Shown: in pieces, positions 9,310 to 18,891 of the stretch | Numbering within the stretch: position 1 is the stretch's first letter | How the letters are laid out: the number at the start of each line of letters is the position of its first letter | From: Roseiarcus sp963832305 | GTDB taxonomy: Bacteria > Pseudomonadota > Alphaproteobacteria > Rhizobiales > Beijerinckiaceae | Reading direction: 5' to 3' | DNA length: 64,000 bases | Assembly (NCBI GenBank): GCA_963832305.1 | Contig: CAWHTU010000006.1 | Coordinates: 61,383-125,382, forward strand | The notes under the pieces: generated by a model | What the model saw: the letters and a program-made list of their open reading frames with translations, nothing else | The model's database searches: none | What the model was told of the DNA's origin: nothing | Program-made: the position numbers and the translations under genes

Positions 9310-10479
9310 ATGACCAGCCCCGAGGGCGCCCCGCAAGTCCGAACGCGCCCTCGCGTGCGGCGTATCATGCTGAGCGATTTTCGCTCTTACGCCGCGCTCG
9401 ATCTTGCGATCGAGGGCCGGCTCGTCGTCCTATGCGGCGAGAACGGCGCGGGCAAGACCAATCTCCTCGAAGCGCTGTCGCTGTTTGCTCCCGGGCGCGG
9501 CCTGCGCCGGGCGGAGCTTGCCGAATGCGCCCGGGTCGGCGGCTCAGGCGGCTTTGCACTCTCAATCGAGATCGAGGAGGAAGGCGAGACGCATCAGCTC
9601 GGCTCGGGCTGGAAGCGCGGCCCCGACGGCGACGAAGCCGAGCGGCTCAATCGCATCGACCGGGCGGCGGTCGCCTCCTCGCGCGCGTTCAGCGACCATG
9701 TGCGGATCGTCTGGCTGACGCCGGCGATGGATTCCCTTTTCGCCGGGCCGGCGGCCGAGCGGCGGCGGTTCCTCGACCGGTTCGTGCTCGCGATCGACCC
9801 CAATCACGGCGCGCGCGTCGGGCAATTCGAGCGGGCCCTGCGCGGGCGCAATCGACTCCTGGACGAGGGCGGGCGCAACGGCGCCTGGCTCGACGCGGTC
9901 GAGCGCGAGGCGGCCGAGCTTGCCGTCGCCGTCGCCGCGGCGCGGCTCGAATGCGTGCGCCGGCTCGAAGCGCTCATCGACGCCGATCGCGACGATTCAT
10001 CGGCCTTTCCGTGGGCGAAGCTCGCGCTCGAAGGCGAGGTCGAGGCGCTGATCGGAAGCGGTCCGGCGCTGGCGGCGGAGGACCGCTATCGGGCGATGCT
10101 GCGTGACAACCGCGGCCGCGACGCCGCCGCCGGCCGCACCCTCATCGGGCCGCATCTCAGCGATCTCATGGTCTGGCACGGGCCGAAGCAGGCGCCGGCG
10201 GCGGCGTCCTCGACCGGCGAGCAGAAGGCGCTCATGGTTGGGCTCGCGCTCGCCCACGCGCGCCTGGTCGGCGAGATGTCGCGGATTGCGCCCATTGCGC
10301 TTCTCGATGAGATCGCGGCCCATTTCGACCCGCGCCGCCGCGCCGCGCTATTCGAGGCGCTGGAGCGCCTCGGCGGCCAGGTCTTCCTCACCGGCGCCGA
10401 CCCGGCGGCGTTCGCTGAGCTTGAGGGCCGGGCGCAGATGTTCGAGGTTTCGGCGGAACGGGGCGTGCGGTCGTCATAA
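9310..10479 (+). CDS. recF: DNA replication and repair protein RecF
   Basis: RecF loads RecA at gapped DNA with RecO and RecR. The 389-residue protein begins after a short leader with the typical LSDFRSY segment, a Walker A motif GENGAGKT at residues 43-50, and ends with the ABC-type signature region (STGEQKALM) and Walker B (ALLDEIAAHFD). All the parts of this SMC-like ATPase are present in one frame. In many alphaproteobacteria recF follows dnaA and dnaN, but here neither is nearby, so the gene has been moved from that cluster. The ATG at 9310 is preferred over a GTG at 9292. Confidence 0.95.
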   Translation: MTSPEGAPQVRTRPRVRRIMLSDFRSYAALDLAIEGRLVVLCGENGAGKTNLLEALSLFAPGRGLRRAELAECARVGGSGGFALSIEIEEEGETHQLGSGWKRGPDGDEAERLNRIDRAAVASSRAFSDHVRIVWLTPAMDSLFAGPAAERRRFLDRFVLAIDPNHGARVGQFERALRGRNRLLDEGGRNGAWLDAVEREAAELAVAVAAARLECVRRLEALIDADRDDSSAFPWAKLALEGEVEALIGSGPALAAEDRYRAMLRDNRGRDAAAGRTLIGPHLSDLMVWHGPKQAPAAASSTGEQKALMVGLALAHARLVGEMSRIAPIALLDEIAAHFDPRRRAALFEALERLGGQVFLTGADPAAFAELEGRAQMFEVSAERGVRSS

Positions 10480-10500
10480 AACCCGTGAAGCGCCGCACAT

Positions 10501-10549
10501 CCCTTCTCCCTCCGGGAGAAGGTGGCGCGAAGCGCCGGATGAGGGAGCG
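10501..10549. repeat. Intergenic palindromic repeat, family A
   Basis: The segment pairs CCCTTCTCCC with GGGAGAAGG, then a second small hairpin (GGCGCGAAGCGCC) and ends in GGATGAGGG. Related copies are at 29971, 30085 (inverted) and 33877. It sits exactly between recF and the convergent yqgE stop, where it may also serve as a terminator for both. Confidence 0.8.
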
Positions 10550-11152
10550 TCAGGCGTGGCCGGAGTTGGAGGATAGCATTCCCTCGTTGACGCCGAGGAT
10601 CCCGAGGGCGCGATCATACTTATGGGCGAAATCCGGGTCGAAGATGAGGCCGGGATCGGCGGGGCAGGTGAGCCAGCCGTTGGCGAGGATCTCGCTCTCG
10701 AGCTGGCCCGAGGCCCAGCCGGCGTAGCCGAGCGCGAGCACCGCCCGCGCCGGGCCGGTTCCCTTCGCGATCGCGCGCAGGATGTCGAGCGTCGCGGTGA
10801 GGCAGACGTGCTCGCCGATCTTGACCGTCGAATCGTTGACGCCGTAGTCGCTCGAATGGAGAACGAAGCCGCGGCCCGTCTCGACCGGCCCGCCGCGCAG
10901 GACCCTCACCGCTTCGGCCTCGGGCGGCAGGCGGATCGCCTCGGTTTCGGGGACGATGTCGAGTTGCACCAGGAGCTTGCCGAAATCGATCTCCTCCGCC
11001 CGCTGGTTGATTACGATGCCCATGGCGCCGTCATCGCGATGGGCGCACATGTAGACGACCGAGCGCGCAAATGGGCCCTCCCGAAGCGAGGGCATCGCGA
11101 TCAGGAACTGTCCTTCCAGACTGGTCGGCGGCGGGGCCTCTACCCGTCTCAT
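10550..11152 (-). CDS. YqgE/AlgH family protein
   Basis: The 200-residue protein shows the family hallmarks: LEGQFLIAMPSL near the N-terminus, SVVYMCAHRDDGAMGIVINQ, the RGGPVETGRGFVLHS segment and YAGWASGQLESEI. The biochemical role is not settled; in Pseudomonas AlgH was linked to alginate regulation and the fold has a possible nucleotide pocket. The gene is usually single and cytoplasmic. It ends against a palindromic repeat and is divergent from the DsbD-N gene, with about 70 bases between their starts. Confidence 0.93.
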   Translation of the reverse strand: MRRVEAPPPTSLEGQFLIAMPSLREGPFARSVVYMCAHRDDGAMGIVINQRAEEIDFGKLLVQLDIVPETEAIRLPPEAEAVRVLRGGPVETGRGFVLHSSDYGVNDSTVKIGEHVCLTATLDILRAIAKGTGPARAVLALGYAGWASGQLESEILANGWLTCPADPGLIFDPDFAHKYDRALGILGVNEGMLSSNSGHA

Positions 11153-11225
11153 GATCGCCTCGGGGGTGGATGACGCGTGACGCGAATGCTAGTCGAAATT
11201 TGCGGCGTGGTATAGGCAGAGGGTC

Positions 11226-12062
11226 ATGTGCACACAATCATGCGACGGGAAGCCGCGCGGGGGGTTGCTGGCGCCTGCGCTCGCCGCCGCGCTCGCGCTT
11301 GTCCTGATCGGAGCGCCGGCGCGCGCCGCCGACTCTTTCTCGACCGACTGGGCGCGGGCGGCGAAGTCTCAGGCGCGCCTTATCGCGGCGGGGCCAGGGC
11401 TCGCGGGGTTCGAGATCGCTCTTGCGCCCGGCGCGATCACCTATTGGCGCGATCCGGGCGACGCCGGCCTGCCGCCGACGCTCGATTTTTCAGCGTCCGA
11501 GAATGTGGCGAGCGTCGAGCCGTTGTTTCCGGCGCCGAAGCGGATCAAGGAAGCCGACGGCGGCGAGGCGTTCGGCTACGACAGCGGCGTCATCTTTCCG
11601 CTGCGGGTGAAGCCGAGCGACCCGGCCAGGCCGGTGACGCTCAGCCTCAACGCCGATTTCGCCGTGTGCGAGAAGGTCTGCTTGCCGGCCAAGGCGCGGC
11701 TTTCGCTCACGCTTCCGGCGGCCGCGGATTCGCCCTACGCAAGCGCGATCGACGCTACGCTTGCCGCCGTCCCGCGCGCGGTTCCGCCCAAGGATTTCGG
11801 CCTGCTCGAGACCGTTGGCGCCGACAGCTGGCGCCTCTGCGCGGCTCGCGATAAAGGCCCGGCGCGCGACCTGTTCGTCGAGCCGCCCGAGGGCTGGTGG
11901 TTCAAGGTCGCGCCCGTTCCGGGACCAGGCGGGCAGGACTGCTTCACGCTCACGCTCGGCGACAAACCGAAAGACGCAGCGCTCCCTGTCACGCTGCGTC
12001 TGACGCTGACAGGCGGCGCGGGCGCGATGGAGACGAAAATCGCGACCCCCGAATTGAAGTAG
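11226..12062 (+). CDS. DsbD N-terminal-domain protein, exported
   Basis: The 278-residue product has a signal peptide at about residues 12-35 and then a domain like the N-terminal domain of thiol:disulfide interchange protein DsbD or ScsB. The motif CEKVCLPAK with Cys148 and Cys152 is the expected disulfide pair, and ITYWRDPGDAGLPP at about 71-84 is the family's conserved YW segment. The membrane and thioredoxin domains of full DsbD are absent, so it must take electrons from another protein. A peroxiredoxin gene follows about 110 bases downstream on the same strand, which fits a thiol-redox pair, though their compartments differ. Confidence 0.88.
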   Translation: MCTQSCDGKPRGGLLAPALAAALALVLIGAPARAADSFSTDWARAAKSQARLIAAGPGLAGFEIALAPGAITYWRDPGDAGLPPTLDFSASENVASVEPLFPAPKRIKEADGGEAFGYDSGVIFPLRVKPSDPARPVTLSLNADFAVCEKVCLPAKARLSLTLPAAADSPYASAIDATLAAVPRAVPPKDFGLLETVGADSWRLCAARDKGPARDLFVEPPEGWWFKVAPVPGPGGQDCFTLTLGDKPKDAALPVTLRLTLTGGAGAMETKIATPELK

Positions 12063-12172
12063 GGAACCGCGGGGGATTCGCGCCCCGCTTTACGCGCCGA
12101 CCGCTGCTCGTCTAGTCTTGCCCCCGAAGCCGCCGCCCAAGGCGGGGCCGATCCCGCACCCAAGGACCTCCC

Positions 12173-12661
12173 ATGACCATCAAAGTCGGCGAACGCCTGC
12201 CCAACGCAACCGTGCGCCTGGTGACCCCCGACGGGCCGAAGCCGGTCGAGACCAAGGACTATTTCGCCGGCAAGACGGTCGTCCTGTTCGGGCTGCCGGG
12301 CGCATTCACGCCGACCTGCCACAAGAACCACCTGCCGGGGTTCATCATCAGTGAGGCGGCGTTCAAGTCCAAGGGAGTCGACAAGATCGCCATGACCGCT
12401 GTCAACGACCATCATGTGCTCTCGGCCTGGTCGGATGCGACGGGCGCCAAGGACCACATCGATTTCCTCGCCGACGGGACCGGCGTCTTCGCTCACGCGC
12501 TCGGCCTCGAGTTTGACGCTTCGGCCGGGGGCTTGGGCGTACGCTCGAAGCGCTATGCGATGCTGGTCAAGGACGGGGTGGTGAAAGAGCTCAACATCGA
12601 GCCCGAGCCCGGCAAGGCCGACGTCTCGAGCGCCGCGCATCTCCTCGCGCAGATGAAATAG
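12173..12661 (+). CDS. Peroxiredoxin, Prx5 type
   Basis: The 162-residue enzyme reduces H2O2 and organic peroxides with glutathione or a glutaredoxin/thioredoxin. The motif PGAFTPTCH holds the peroxidatic Cys49, and the length and HLPGFI segment place it in the Prx5 (AhpC/TSA redoxin) group. The conserved Arg in GVRSKRYAM near the C-terminus is also present. No second resolving cysteine is seen, so it is a one-cysteine type. It ends 10 bases from the convergent membrane-protein gene. Confidence 0.93.
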   Translation: MTIKVGERLPNATVRLVTPDGPKPVETKDYFAGKTVVLFGLPGAFTPTCHKNHLPGFIISEAAFKSKGVDKIAMTAVNDHHVLSAWSDATGAKDHIDFLADGTGVFAHALGLEFDASAGGLGVRSKRYAMLVKDGVVKELNIEPEPGKADVSSAAHLLAQMK

Positions 12662-12671
12662 GCCAGCCGCG

Positions 12672-13163
12672 TCACCGCAATATCTCGACCATCAGCACCC
12701 AGGCGTTGAAGACGACGGCGATGACGCAGGCGATGACGCCGGCGGCGATCCAGCCGAGGCCGGAGCTGGCGCTGGCCATCAGGAGCGCGCCGCCGACGAC
12801 GAACGCCAGGCTGTAGCCGGCGCTCGTCGCTGCGCGCGCCAGCCGCTCGGTCGCCGTCACTTCCTCGCGCTCGCGCCACCAGCGGATCTGGAACACGATC
12901 GGCGCGAGCACCATGACGAGGCCGACCGCAAGGACTTCGGCCCCCAAAAGCAGCGAGGGCTGGCCGGGGACGAGGATGAGGCTCGTTGCGGTGATCGCGC
13001 CGACCGGTCCGATCAAAGCTTCGCCCGCCCGCCTCGGCAGACCCGGGTAGGCGAGAATCCGCGAGAGGTTGATCGAAATCGCCACCACCACGAAGCCGGT
13101 CAGCGCGGCGAGCGCGGCGAGCTCGGCGGCGAAGAAGGTCGACCAGTCGGGCGTGAGCGGCAT
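12672..13163 (-). CDS. Small integral membrane protein
   Basis: From the ATG at 13163 the gene gives about 163 residues with four to five hydrophobic helices (for example TGFVVVAISINLSRIL and GWIAAGVIACVIAVVF). I do not recognise a named family; similar proteins are usually annotated as hypothetical. It lies 38 bases downstream of the beta-propeller gene on the same strand and may be co-transcribed with it. The much longer open frame extending to 14045 is an antisense-like shadow of that propeller gene. Confidence 0.7.
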   Translation of the reverse strand: MPLTPDWSTFFAAELAALAALTGFVVVAISINLSRILAYPGLPRRAGEALIGPVGAITATSLILVPGQPSLLLGAEVLAVGLVMVLAPIVFQIRWWREREEVTATERLARAATSAGYSLAFVVGGALLMASASSGLGWIAAGVIACVIAVVFNAWVLMVEILR

Positions 13164-13201
13164 GGCCGGACGTCGTAGGCCGTCGCAAGCCAGGGGTCCA
13201 G

Positions 13202-14503
13202 CTAGCGCATGTTCCCAGTGTGCCCCAGCGAGTAACGGCCGGGCTGCGGCCAGACGGTGAGGCCATGCGGCATGCCGCCGACGGGAATCGACTTTACCGA
13301 CCCGTCTTCTGTGTTGAATGCGTAGATGGCGCCGTCGTAGCGGCCCGACAGCCAAAGCCATTTGCCGTCCGCGCTCAGGTTTCCCATATCCGGGCTGCCG
13401 CCGCCGGGGATGGTCCAGCTGGCGACAACCTTTCGGGTCGCAAAGTCGATCACCGATACGCTGCCTGGGCCGTTTCGCGCGCCGCCGAGGCTGTGGGTGC
13501 CGCGATTGGAGACATAGAGCTTCGTCCCGTCGCGGCTTGGATAGAGTCCGTGCGCGCCGACTCCGGTCTTTATGAAATCGACCTGCCCGAACGTATCGCC
13601 GTCGATCAACATGACCCCGTCGCCGAGAAGGTCCGCGATGAAGAAGAACTTGCCGTCCGGCGCAACCCGGATGTCCTGCGGCATGTGTCCGGGCGTGAGC
13701 GGCAGCGTGTCGGCGAGCGTATGATGGACGAGATCGACCTTGGCCAGCGAATTGTTGAATTCGCAGGTGAAGATCGCATAGGCGCCGTCGGGCGCAAAAT
13801 CGGCGTGATTGATGCCGGCGCATTGGGGCGTTGCAATATAGCCCTGCAGCTCCATCGTGTGCGGGTCGCGGAATTCGAGCCGGCGCATCGCCTCGGCGAC
13901 CACGATCGCCGACTTGCCGTCGGGGGTGAAATAGATGTTGTAGGAGTCGGGCACATCGACCACCTTGCCAACCTTGCCGGTCTTCGGATCGATGGGCGCG
14001 ACGCCGCCGTGGCCGCCGCGAGCGCTGACGTCCGCCGAAACCCACAGCGTCTGCAGGTCCCAGGACGGAACAATGTGCTCCGGGCTTGGCATTGCGGTCA
14101 GGCTGTCGATGACTTTGAAAGTCTCCGGGTCGATCACGTCGACCTTGCCGGTTATGAGGTTGGGCGAATAGACCCGCGAGGGCTGGTCGGCGACGGCCGG
14201 GCTGAACATGCCCGCCCCGGCGCCGGCATAGACGTTATGCGGATCGACGGGCGGCGGCGTGCCGATATTGACCGGCGGCATGGCGATCGGCTTTTCCGGC
14301 CCGAGCTGGTAGGCGGCGAGGGCGATGAAGTCGCTCGCGCTCCGGTCATCCTCGGCGAGGCTGCTGCAGACGTAGGCGCAAGCGGAGCCCAAGGCGCAGG
14401 GGGAGGGAATCGTGAACGACTGCGCGGTGCGCAGTCCGAAACCGGCGCCGAGTGCGATCGCGGTCGCCGCGGCTGCGGCGGCAAGGCCGTTGCGTGAGCC
14501 CAT
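13202..14503 (-). CDS. YncE-family beta-propeller protein, exported
   Basis: The 433-residue protein starts with a hydrophobic signal or anchor (about residues 8-24) and then six to seven repeats of about 45 residues of the type GKVDVIDPETFKVIDSL, the blade pattern of YVTN/YncE propellers. Two cysteines just after the signal and the segment TPQCAGINHADFAPDGA stand out. Such proteins are periplasmic and often bind metal cofactors or act beside dehydrogenases, but the specific function is not known. It is divergent from polA, with about 170 bases between the starts. Confidence 0.8.
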   Translation of the reverse strand: MGSRNGLAAAAAATAIALGAGFGLRTAQSFTIPSPCALGSACAYVCSSLAEDDRSASDFIALAAYQLGPEKPIAMPPVNIGTPPPVDPHNVYAGAGAGMFSPAVADQPSRVYSPNLITGKVDVIDPETFKVIDSLTAMPSPEHIVPSWDLQTLWVSADVSARGGHGGVAPIDPKTGKVGKVVDVPDSYNIYFTPDGKSAIVVAEAMRRLEFRDPHTMELQGYIATPQCAGINHADFAPDGAYAIFTCEFNNSLAKVDLVHHTLADTLPLTPGHMPQDIRVAPDGKFFFIADLLGDGVMLIDGDTFGQVDFIKTGVGAHGLYPSRDGTKLYVSNRGTHSLGGARNGPGSVSVIDFATRKVVASWTIPGGGSPDMGNLSADGKWLWLSGRYDGAIYAFNTEDGSVKSIPVGGMPHGLTVWPQPGRYSLGHTGNMR

Positions 14504-14675
14504 CTTGCCCCTGTCGATCGAGCCCGCCTTCCGTTACGCGATTCGGCAAGCGGCTCGGTACGATACCGTGCAACCGCGAGGATGACTATTCGATGAACGA
14601 AACGGAAGCGAGGTTCTTCCGGACGGTGGCCGCAAGCCGATGGCGCCCGGCGGGCGCATCGCTTATGTGAAGGCC

Positions 14676-17600
14676 ATGACCCAGCCCCATCGCCCGGTCG
14701 GCCCCGGCGACCACGTTTTTCTGGTTGACGGCTCGTCGTTCGTGTTCCGCGCCTACTATCAGTCGATCCGGCAGGATCAGAAATACAATTATCGCACGGA
14801 CCGGTTGCCGACCGGCGCCGTGAGGCTGTTCGCGACAAAAATGCTCCAGTTCATCCGCGACGGCGCGGGAGGCTTCAAACCAACCCATCTCGCGATCATT
14901 TTCGACAAGACCGAGGACTCATTCCGGCGCGATATCTATCCGGCCTACAAAGCTCACCGAAAGGACCCTCCCGACGAGCTCGTGCCGCAGTTCCCGCTGA
15001 TGCGAGCCACGGTTTCGGCCTTCGGCATGGTTCCGATCGAGCAGGGCCGCTACGAGGCCGACGACATCATCGCCACTTACGCTCGACAGGCTCGCCAAGC
15101 CGGCGCTGACGTTCTCATCGTCTCGGCGGACAAGGACCTGATGCAGCTCGTCGAACCGGGGGTGGCGATGTACGACCCGGCTTCGGGCGACCGGGAGGAG
15201 CGGCGCTTCGGCCCGGACGAGGTTAAGGAATATTTCGGAGTCGGACCGGACAGGGTTGTCGACGTCCAGGCGCTGGCCGGCGATGCGACCGATAATGTGC
15301 CTGGCGCGCCGGGAATCGGCATCAAGACGGCCGCCCAGCTCATTGGCGAGTACGGCGATCTCGAAACGCTCCTCGCGCGCGCAGGAGAGATCAAGCAGCC
15401 GAAGCGACGCGAGGCGCTGACCGAACCGCAGAACGTCGAGCGCATCCTGATCTCGAAGCGTCTCGTCACCTTGGATCGGGATGTGCCGGTGCAGACGCCG
15501 CTTGAACTCCTGGCGACGCCCCAGCTCGACGGGAAGCGGCTCATCTCCTTTTGCAAAGCGATGGAACTCACGACGCTGACCCGCCGGCTTAGCGAAATCT
15601 GCGGCATGGACGTGGCGTTGATCGAACCGGACCCTCGCTTCGTCGGCCCGGCGGCGTGGCCGGGCGGTCAAGGCGTGGTCCTTCTGGAAAGGGAAGCGCC
15701 GGCGGAAGGCGAAATCGTCGCCACGCCGATTCCCCCTCCCCCTCTTGCGCCGTTGCAGCCAAAGGCCGTTCCGCAGGGCGCCTCGCCCGCCGACCTCGTC
15801 CGCGCTCGCGCGGCAGAGGCGCGCTCGCCGATCGACCGCTCGGCCTACGCGACCGTGCGGACGGCGGCCGAGCTTGCCGCCTGGATCGCCCGAGCGGAGG
15901 CCGAAGGCGTCGTGGCGGTGGATGCGGAACTCTCGTCCATCGACCCGATGCGGGGCGAGCTTATCGGCTTGTCGATGGCGGCGAGGCCAGGCGAAGCCTG
16001 CTACATCCCGCTCGGGCACCGGGTCGGGGCCGATGACTTGTTCGGCGGAGGCGCGCTCGTCGAGGGTCAAATCGCCGAACCGGAGGCGCTTGCCCTCTTG
16101 AAGCCGCTGCTCGAGGCGCCTGGCGTTCTCAAGCTCGGTCACGACGTCAAGTCGGACACGGTGGCGTTTGCGCAGCGCGGGATCGCCCTTGCGCCGTTCG
16201 ACGACACCTTGCTTATCTCCTATGCGCTCGACGGCGGTCTCACCGGCGACGATCACAGTCTCGATGCGCTCGGCGAGCGGACCCTCGGCCACAAGACGCT
16301 GGCGCTGAGCGAGGTCGCAGGCTCGGGCCGCAACTTCGTTGGCTTCGCGCGGGTCCCGATTGATCGGGCCTGCGAATACGCGGCGGAGAACGCCGACATT
16401 ATCCTGCGCCTCTGGCGCGTCCTGAAGCCACGCCTCGCGGCGGAGGCCGTGACAAGCGTCTATGAAAGGCTCGAGCGTCCGCTCGTCCAGCCGCTCGCGC
16501 GCATGGAGCGGCGAGGAATCACGATCGACCGCGACCTGCTGTCGCGCCTTTCGGGCGAATTTGCGCAACACATGGGGCGGCTCGAGGACGAGGTGGCCAA
16601 GCTCGTCGGCGCGCCGTTCAATCTCGGCTCGCCGAAGCAGCTCGGCGATATCCTGTTCGGCCAGATGGGCCTGCTTGGCGGCAAGAAGACGGCGACCGGC
16701 GCCTGGTCGACCACCGCCAGCGTCCTCGAAGACCTCGCGGCCGAAGGTCACGCGCTGCCGGGCCGCGTGCTGGAATGGCGGCAATTGTCGAAGCTCAAGT
16801 CGACCTACACTGACGCGCTGCCGGGCTTCGTCAATCCCGCGACCGGACGCGTGCATACGTCCTACGCCCTCGCGGCCACCACCACAGGGCGCCTGTCGTC
16901 GTCGGAGCCCAACCTGCAGAACATCCCCGTTCGCACCGAGGAGGGCCGCAGAATCCGCCGCGCCTTCGTCGCGCCGAAGGGCCGCAAGCTGATCTCGGCC
17001 GACTACAGCCAAATTGAGTTGCGCCTGCTCGCTCACATCGCCGACATTCCGGCCTTGAGACAGGCCTTTGCCGACAAGCTCGACATTCACGCCATGACCG
17101 CTTCCGAAATGTTCGGCGTGCCCATCGCCGGCATGCCGGGGGAGATCCGCCGGCGCGCGAAGGCGATCAATTTCGGCATCATCTATGGTATCTCGGCCTT
17201 CGGCCTCGCCAATCAGCTCGGCATCGGGCGCGAGGAGGCGGGCGCATACATCAAGAAATATTTCGAACGCTTCCCCGGCATCCGCGACTACATGGACGCG
17301 ACCAAAAAGACCGCGCGCGCGAGCGGCTTCGTCACCACCCTGTTTGGGCGCAAATGCCACTACCCGCGTATCAACGCCTCGAACCCCTCTGAGCGCGCAT
17401 TCAACGAGCGCGCAGCCATCAACGCGCCGCTCCAAGGCTCGGCAGCCGACATCATCCGTCGCGCGATGACCCACATGGATGAGGCGCTTGCCCGCGCGGG
17501 CCTGAGCGCGATGATGCTGCTCCAGGTCCACGACGAACTGGTGTTCGAGGCGCCGGACGACGAAGTCGAGGCGACGCTGCCCGTGGTGGCCAAGGTGATG

Positions 17601-17687
17601 GTCGACGCGCCCGAACCCGCCGTCAAGCTGCACGTGCCCCTGCAGGTCGACGCGCGCGGGGCGCAGAACTGGGAGGAGGCGCATTAG
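14676..17687 (+). CDS. polA: DNA polymerase I
   Basis: The protein (about 1003 residues) has the 5'-3' exonuclease domain (residues 1 to about 300, with EADDIIAT and GDATDNVPG), a proofreading domain (about 390-600) and the polymerase domain. Polymerase motif A DYSQIELRL has Asp776, motif B RRRAKAINFGIIYG the O-helix, motif C VHDEL Asp953. In the proofreading domain Exo I keeps Asp416 and Glu418 (in DAE) and Exo II keeps Asp494, but the Exo III motif Tyr568-x3-Asp reads Tyr568-AAE-Asn572, so the usual metal-binding Asp is Asn. The ATG at 14676 is chosen because the conserved domain begins shortly after it; a GTG-less frame extends to 14640. zapE follows 34 bases downstream. Confidence 0.96.
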   Translation: MTQPHRPVGPGDHVFLVDGSSFVFRAYYQSIRQDQKYNYRTDRLPTGAVRLFATKMLQFIRDGAGGFKPTHLAIIFDKTEDSFRRDIYPAYKAHRKDPPDELVPQFPLMRATVSAFGMVPIEQGRYEADDIIATYARQARQAGADVLIVSADKDLMQLVEPGVAMYDPASGDREERRFGPDEVKEYFGVGPDRVVDVQALAGDATDNVPGAPGIGIKTAAQLIGEYGDLETLLARAGEIKQPKRREALTEPQNVERILISKRLVTLDRDVPVQTPLELLATPQLDGKRLISFCKAMELTTLTRRLSEICGMDVALIEPDPRFVGPAAWPGGQGVVLLEREAPAEGEIVATPIPPPPLAPLQPKAVPQGASPADLVRARAAEARSPIDRSAYATVRTAAELAAWIARAEAEGVVAVDAELSSIDPMRGELIGLSMAARPGEACYIPLGHRVGADDLFGGGALVEGQIAEPEALALLKPLLEAPGVLKLGHDVKSDTVAFAQRGIALAPFDDTLLISYALDGGLTGDDHSLDALGERTLGHKTLALSEVAGSGRNFVGFARVPIDRACEYAAENADIILRLWRVLKPRLAAEAVTSVYERLERPLVQPLARMERRGITIDRDLLSRLSGEFAQHMGRLEDEVAKLVGAPFNLGSPKQLGDILFGQMGLLGGKKTATGAWSTTASVLEDLAAEGHALPGRVLEWRQLSKLKSTYTDALPGFVNPATGRVHTSYALAATTTGRLSSSEPNLQNIPVRTEEGRRIRRAFVAPKGRKLISADYSQIELRLLAHIADIPALRQAFADKLDIHAMTASEMFGVPIAGMPGEIRRRAKAINFGIIYGISAFGLANQLGIGREEAGAYIKKYFERFPGIRDYMDATKKTARASGFVTTLFGRKCHYPRINASNPSERAFNERAAINAPLQGSAADIIRRAMTHMDEALARAGLSAMMLLQVHDELVFEAPDDEVEATLPVVAKVMVDAPEPAVKLHVPLQVDARGAQNWEEAH

Positions 17688-17721
17688 CGCTCCTCTGCCT
17701 CCGCATGGCCAAGACCGATCC

Positions 17722-18891
17722 ATGACCCCTATCGCCGAGCGCTATCGCGCGCTCGTCCACGACCGCCGGTTCCAGTTCGACCCCGCGCAGGCGGAGCTCG
17801 CCGGCAAGCTGGACGCGCTGTGCATGAAGCTCAAGGACTATCGCGCTGAGCCGAAGCCGAGCGCGTTCGCCAGGCTCATGGGGCTCAAGGCGGCCGAGCC
17901 GCCGCACGGGCTTTATGTTCACGGCGCGGTCGGCCGGGGCAAGACCATGCTCATGGACATGTTCTTCGACGCCGCCCCCACGCCGCTCAAACGCCGGGCG
18001 CATTTCCACGCCTTCATGGCCGACGTGCACGCAAGGCTGCACCAGTGGCGCCAGGCGCTGAAGCGCGGCGAGGTCACGGGCGAAGACCCGATCGCCCCGG
18101 TCGCGGCGGAGCTCGCGCGCGAGGCCACGCTCCTGTGCTTCGACGAGTTTTCGGTGCGCGACATCGCCGACGCGATGATCCTGGCCCGATTGTTCACGGC
18201 GCTGTTCGCCGCAGGGGTGGTGGTGGCGGCCACGTCGAACGTCGCGCCGGACGATCTCTATAAGGACGGGCTCAATCGCTCGCTGTTCCTGCCCTTCATC
18301 GCGCTGGTCAAGGAAAAGCTCGACATCGTCGAGCTCGACGCGCGCACCGACTACCGGCTCGAGAAGCTCAGGCGCGCGCCAGTCTACTACTCGCCCAACG
18401 GCCCGAAGGCGGACGCCGCGCTCGACACGGCGTTCCTGACGCTGACCGGCCATGTGGGGGGCGAGCCGGTTGAAATCGAGCTCCTCGGCCGCCATCTCGA
18501 TGTTCCGCAGGCGATCGACGGCGTCGCGCGATTCGATTTCGACGCCCTGTGCCGGCGACCGCTCGGCGCGGCCGACTATCTCAAGATTGCCCAGCGCTTT
18601 CACACCGTCATCATCGACCGCATTCCCGCGCTTGCCGCGAGCGAGCGCAACGAGGCCAAGCGGTTCATCATCCTCATCGATGCGCTCTATGACATGCGCG
18701 TCAAGCTGATCGCTTCGGCCGCCGGCGAACCGGAGGCGCTCTATTCCGCCGCCGAGGGCGCGGAGGCGTTCGAGTTTGCGCGCGCCGCGTCGCGTCTCTA
18801 CGAAATGCGCTCGACGGACTATCTTGCGCTGCCTCACGGCCGCGACAGCGGCTCGCAGGCCGGCGATCTCGGCGGCATTGCCGAGACCTGA
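17722..18891 (+). CDS. zapE: Cell division ATPase ZapE/AFG1
   Basis: ZapE is an AFG1-type AAA-like ATPase that associates with FtsZ rings and with membrane-protein quality control. The 389-residue product has Walker A GAVGRGKT at residues 68-75, the following MLMDMFF helix, the HAFMADVHARLH segment and Walker B LLCFDEF. SNVAPDDLYKDGLNR is the family's typical sensor region. The gene follows polA closely on the same strand and ends one base before the convergent binding-protein gene stop. Confidence 0.94.
   Translation: MTPIAERYRALVHDRRFQFDPAQAELAGKLDALCMKLKDYRAEPKPSAFARLMGLKAAEPPHGLYVHGAVGRGKTMLMDMFFDAAPTPLKRRAHFHAFMADVHARLHQWRQALKRGEVTGEDPIAPVAAELAREATLLCFDEFSVRDIADAMILARLFTALFAAGVVVAATSNVAPDDLYKDGLNRSLFLPFIALVKEKLDIVELDARTDYRLEKLRRAPVYYSPNGPKADAALDTAFLTLTGHVGGEPVEIELLGRHLDVPQAIDGVARFDFDALCRRPLGAADYLKIAQRFHTVIIDRIPALAASERNEAKRFIILIDALYDMRVKLIASAAGEPEALYSAAEGAEAFEFARAASRLYEMRSTDYLALPHGRDSGSQAGDLGGIAET

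Noticed and set aside
12672..14045. Long minus-strand frame of 457 codons
   Set aside because: Its first 295 codons overlap the YncE-type propeller gene in a shifted frame and are Arg-rich; only the last 163 codons from 13163 look real.
14919..17723. 934-codon frame opposite polA
   Set aside because: It is antisense to the complete, well conserved polA and has the Arg/Asp-rich composition usual for shadows in GC-rich DNA.
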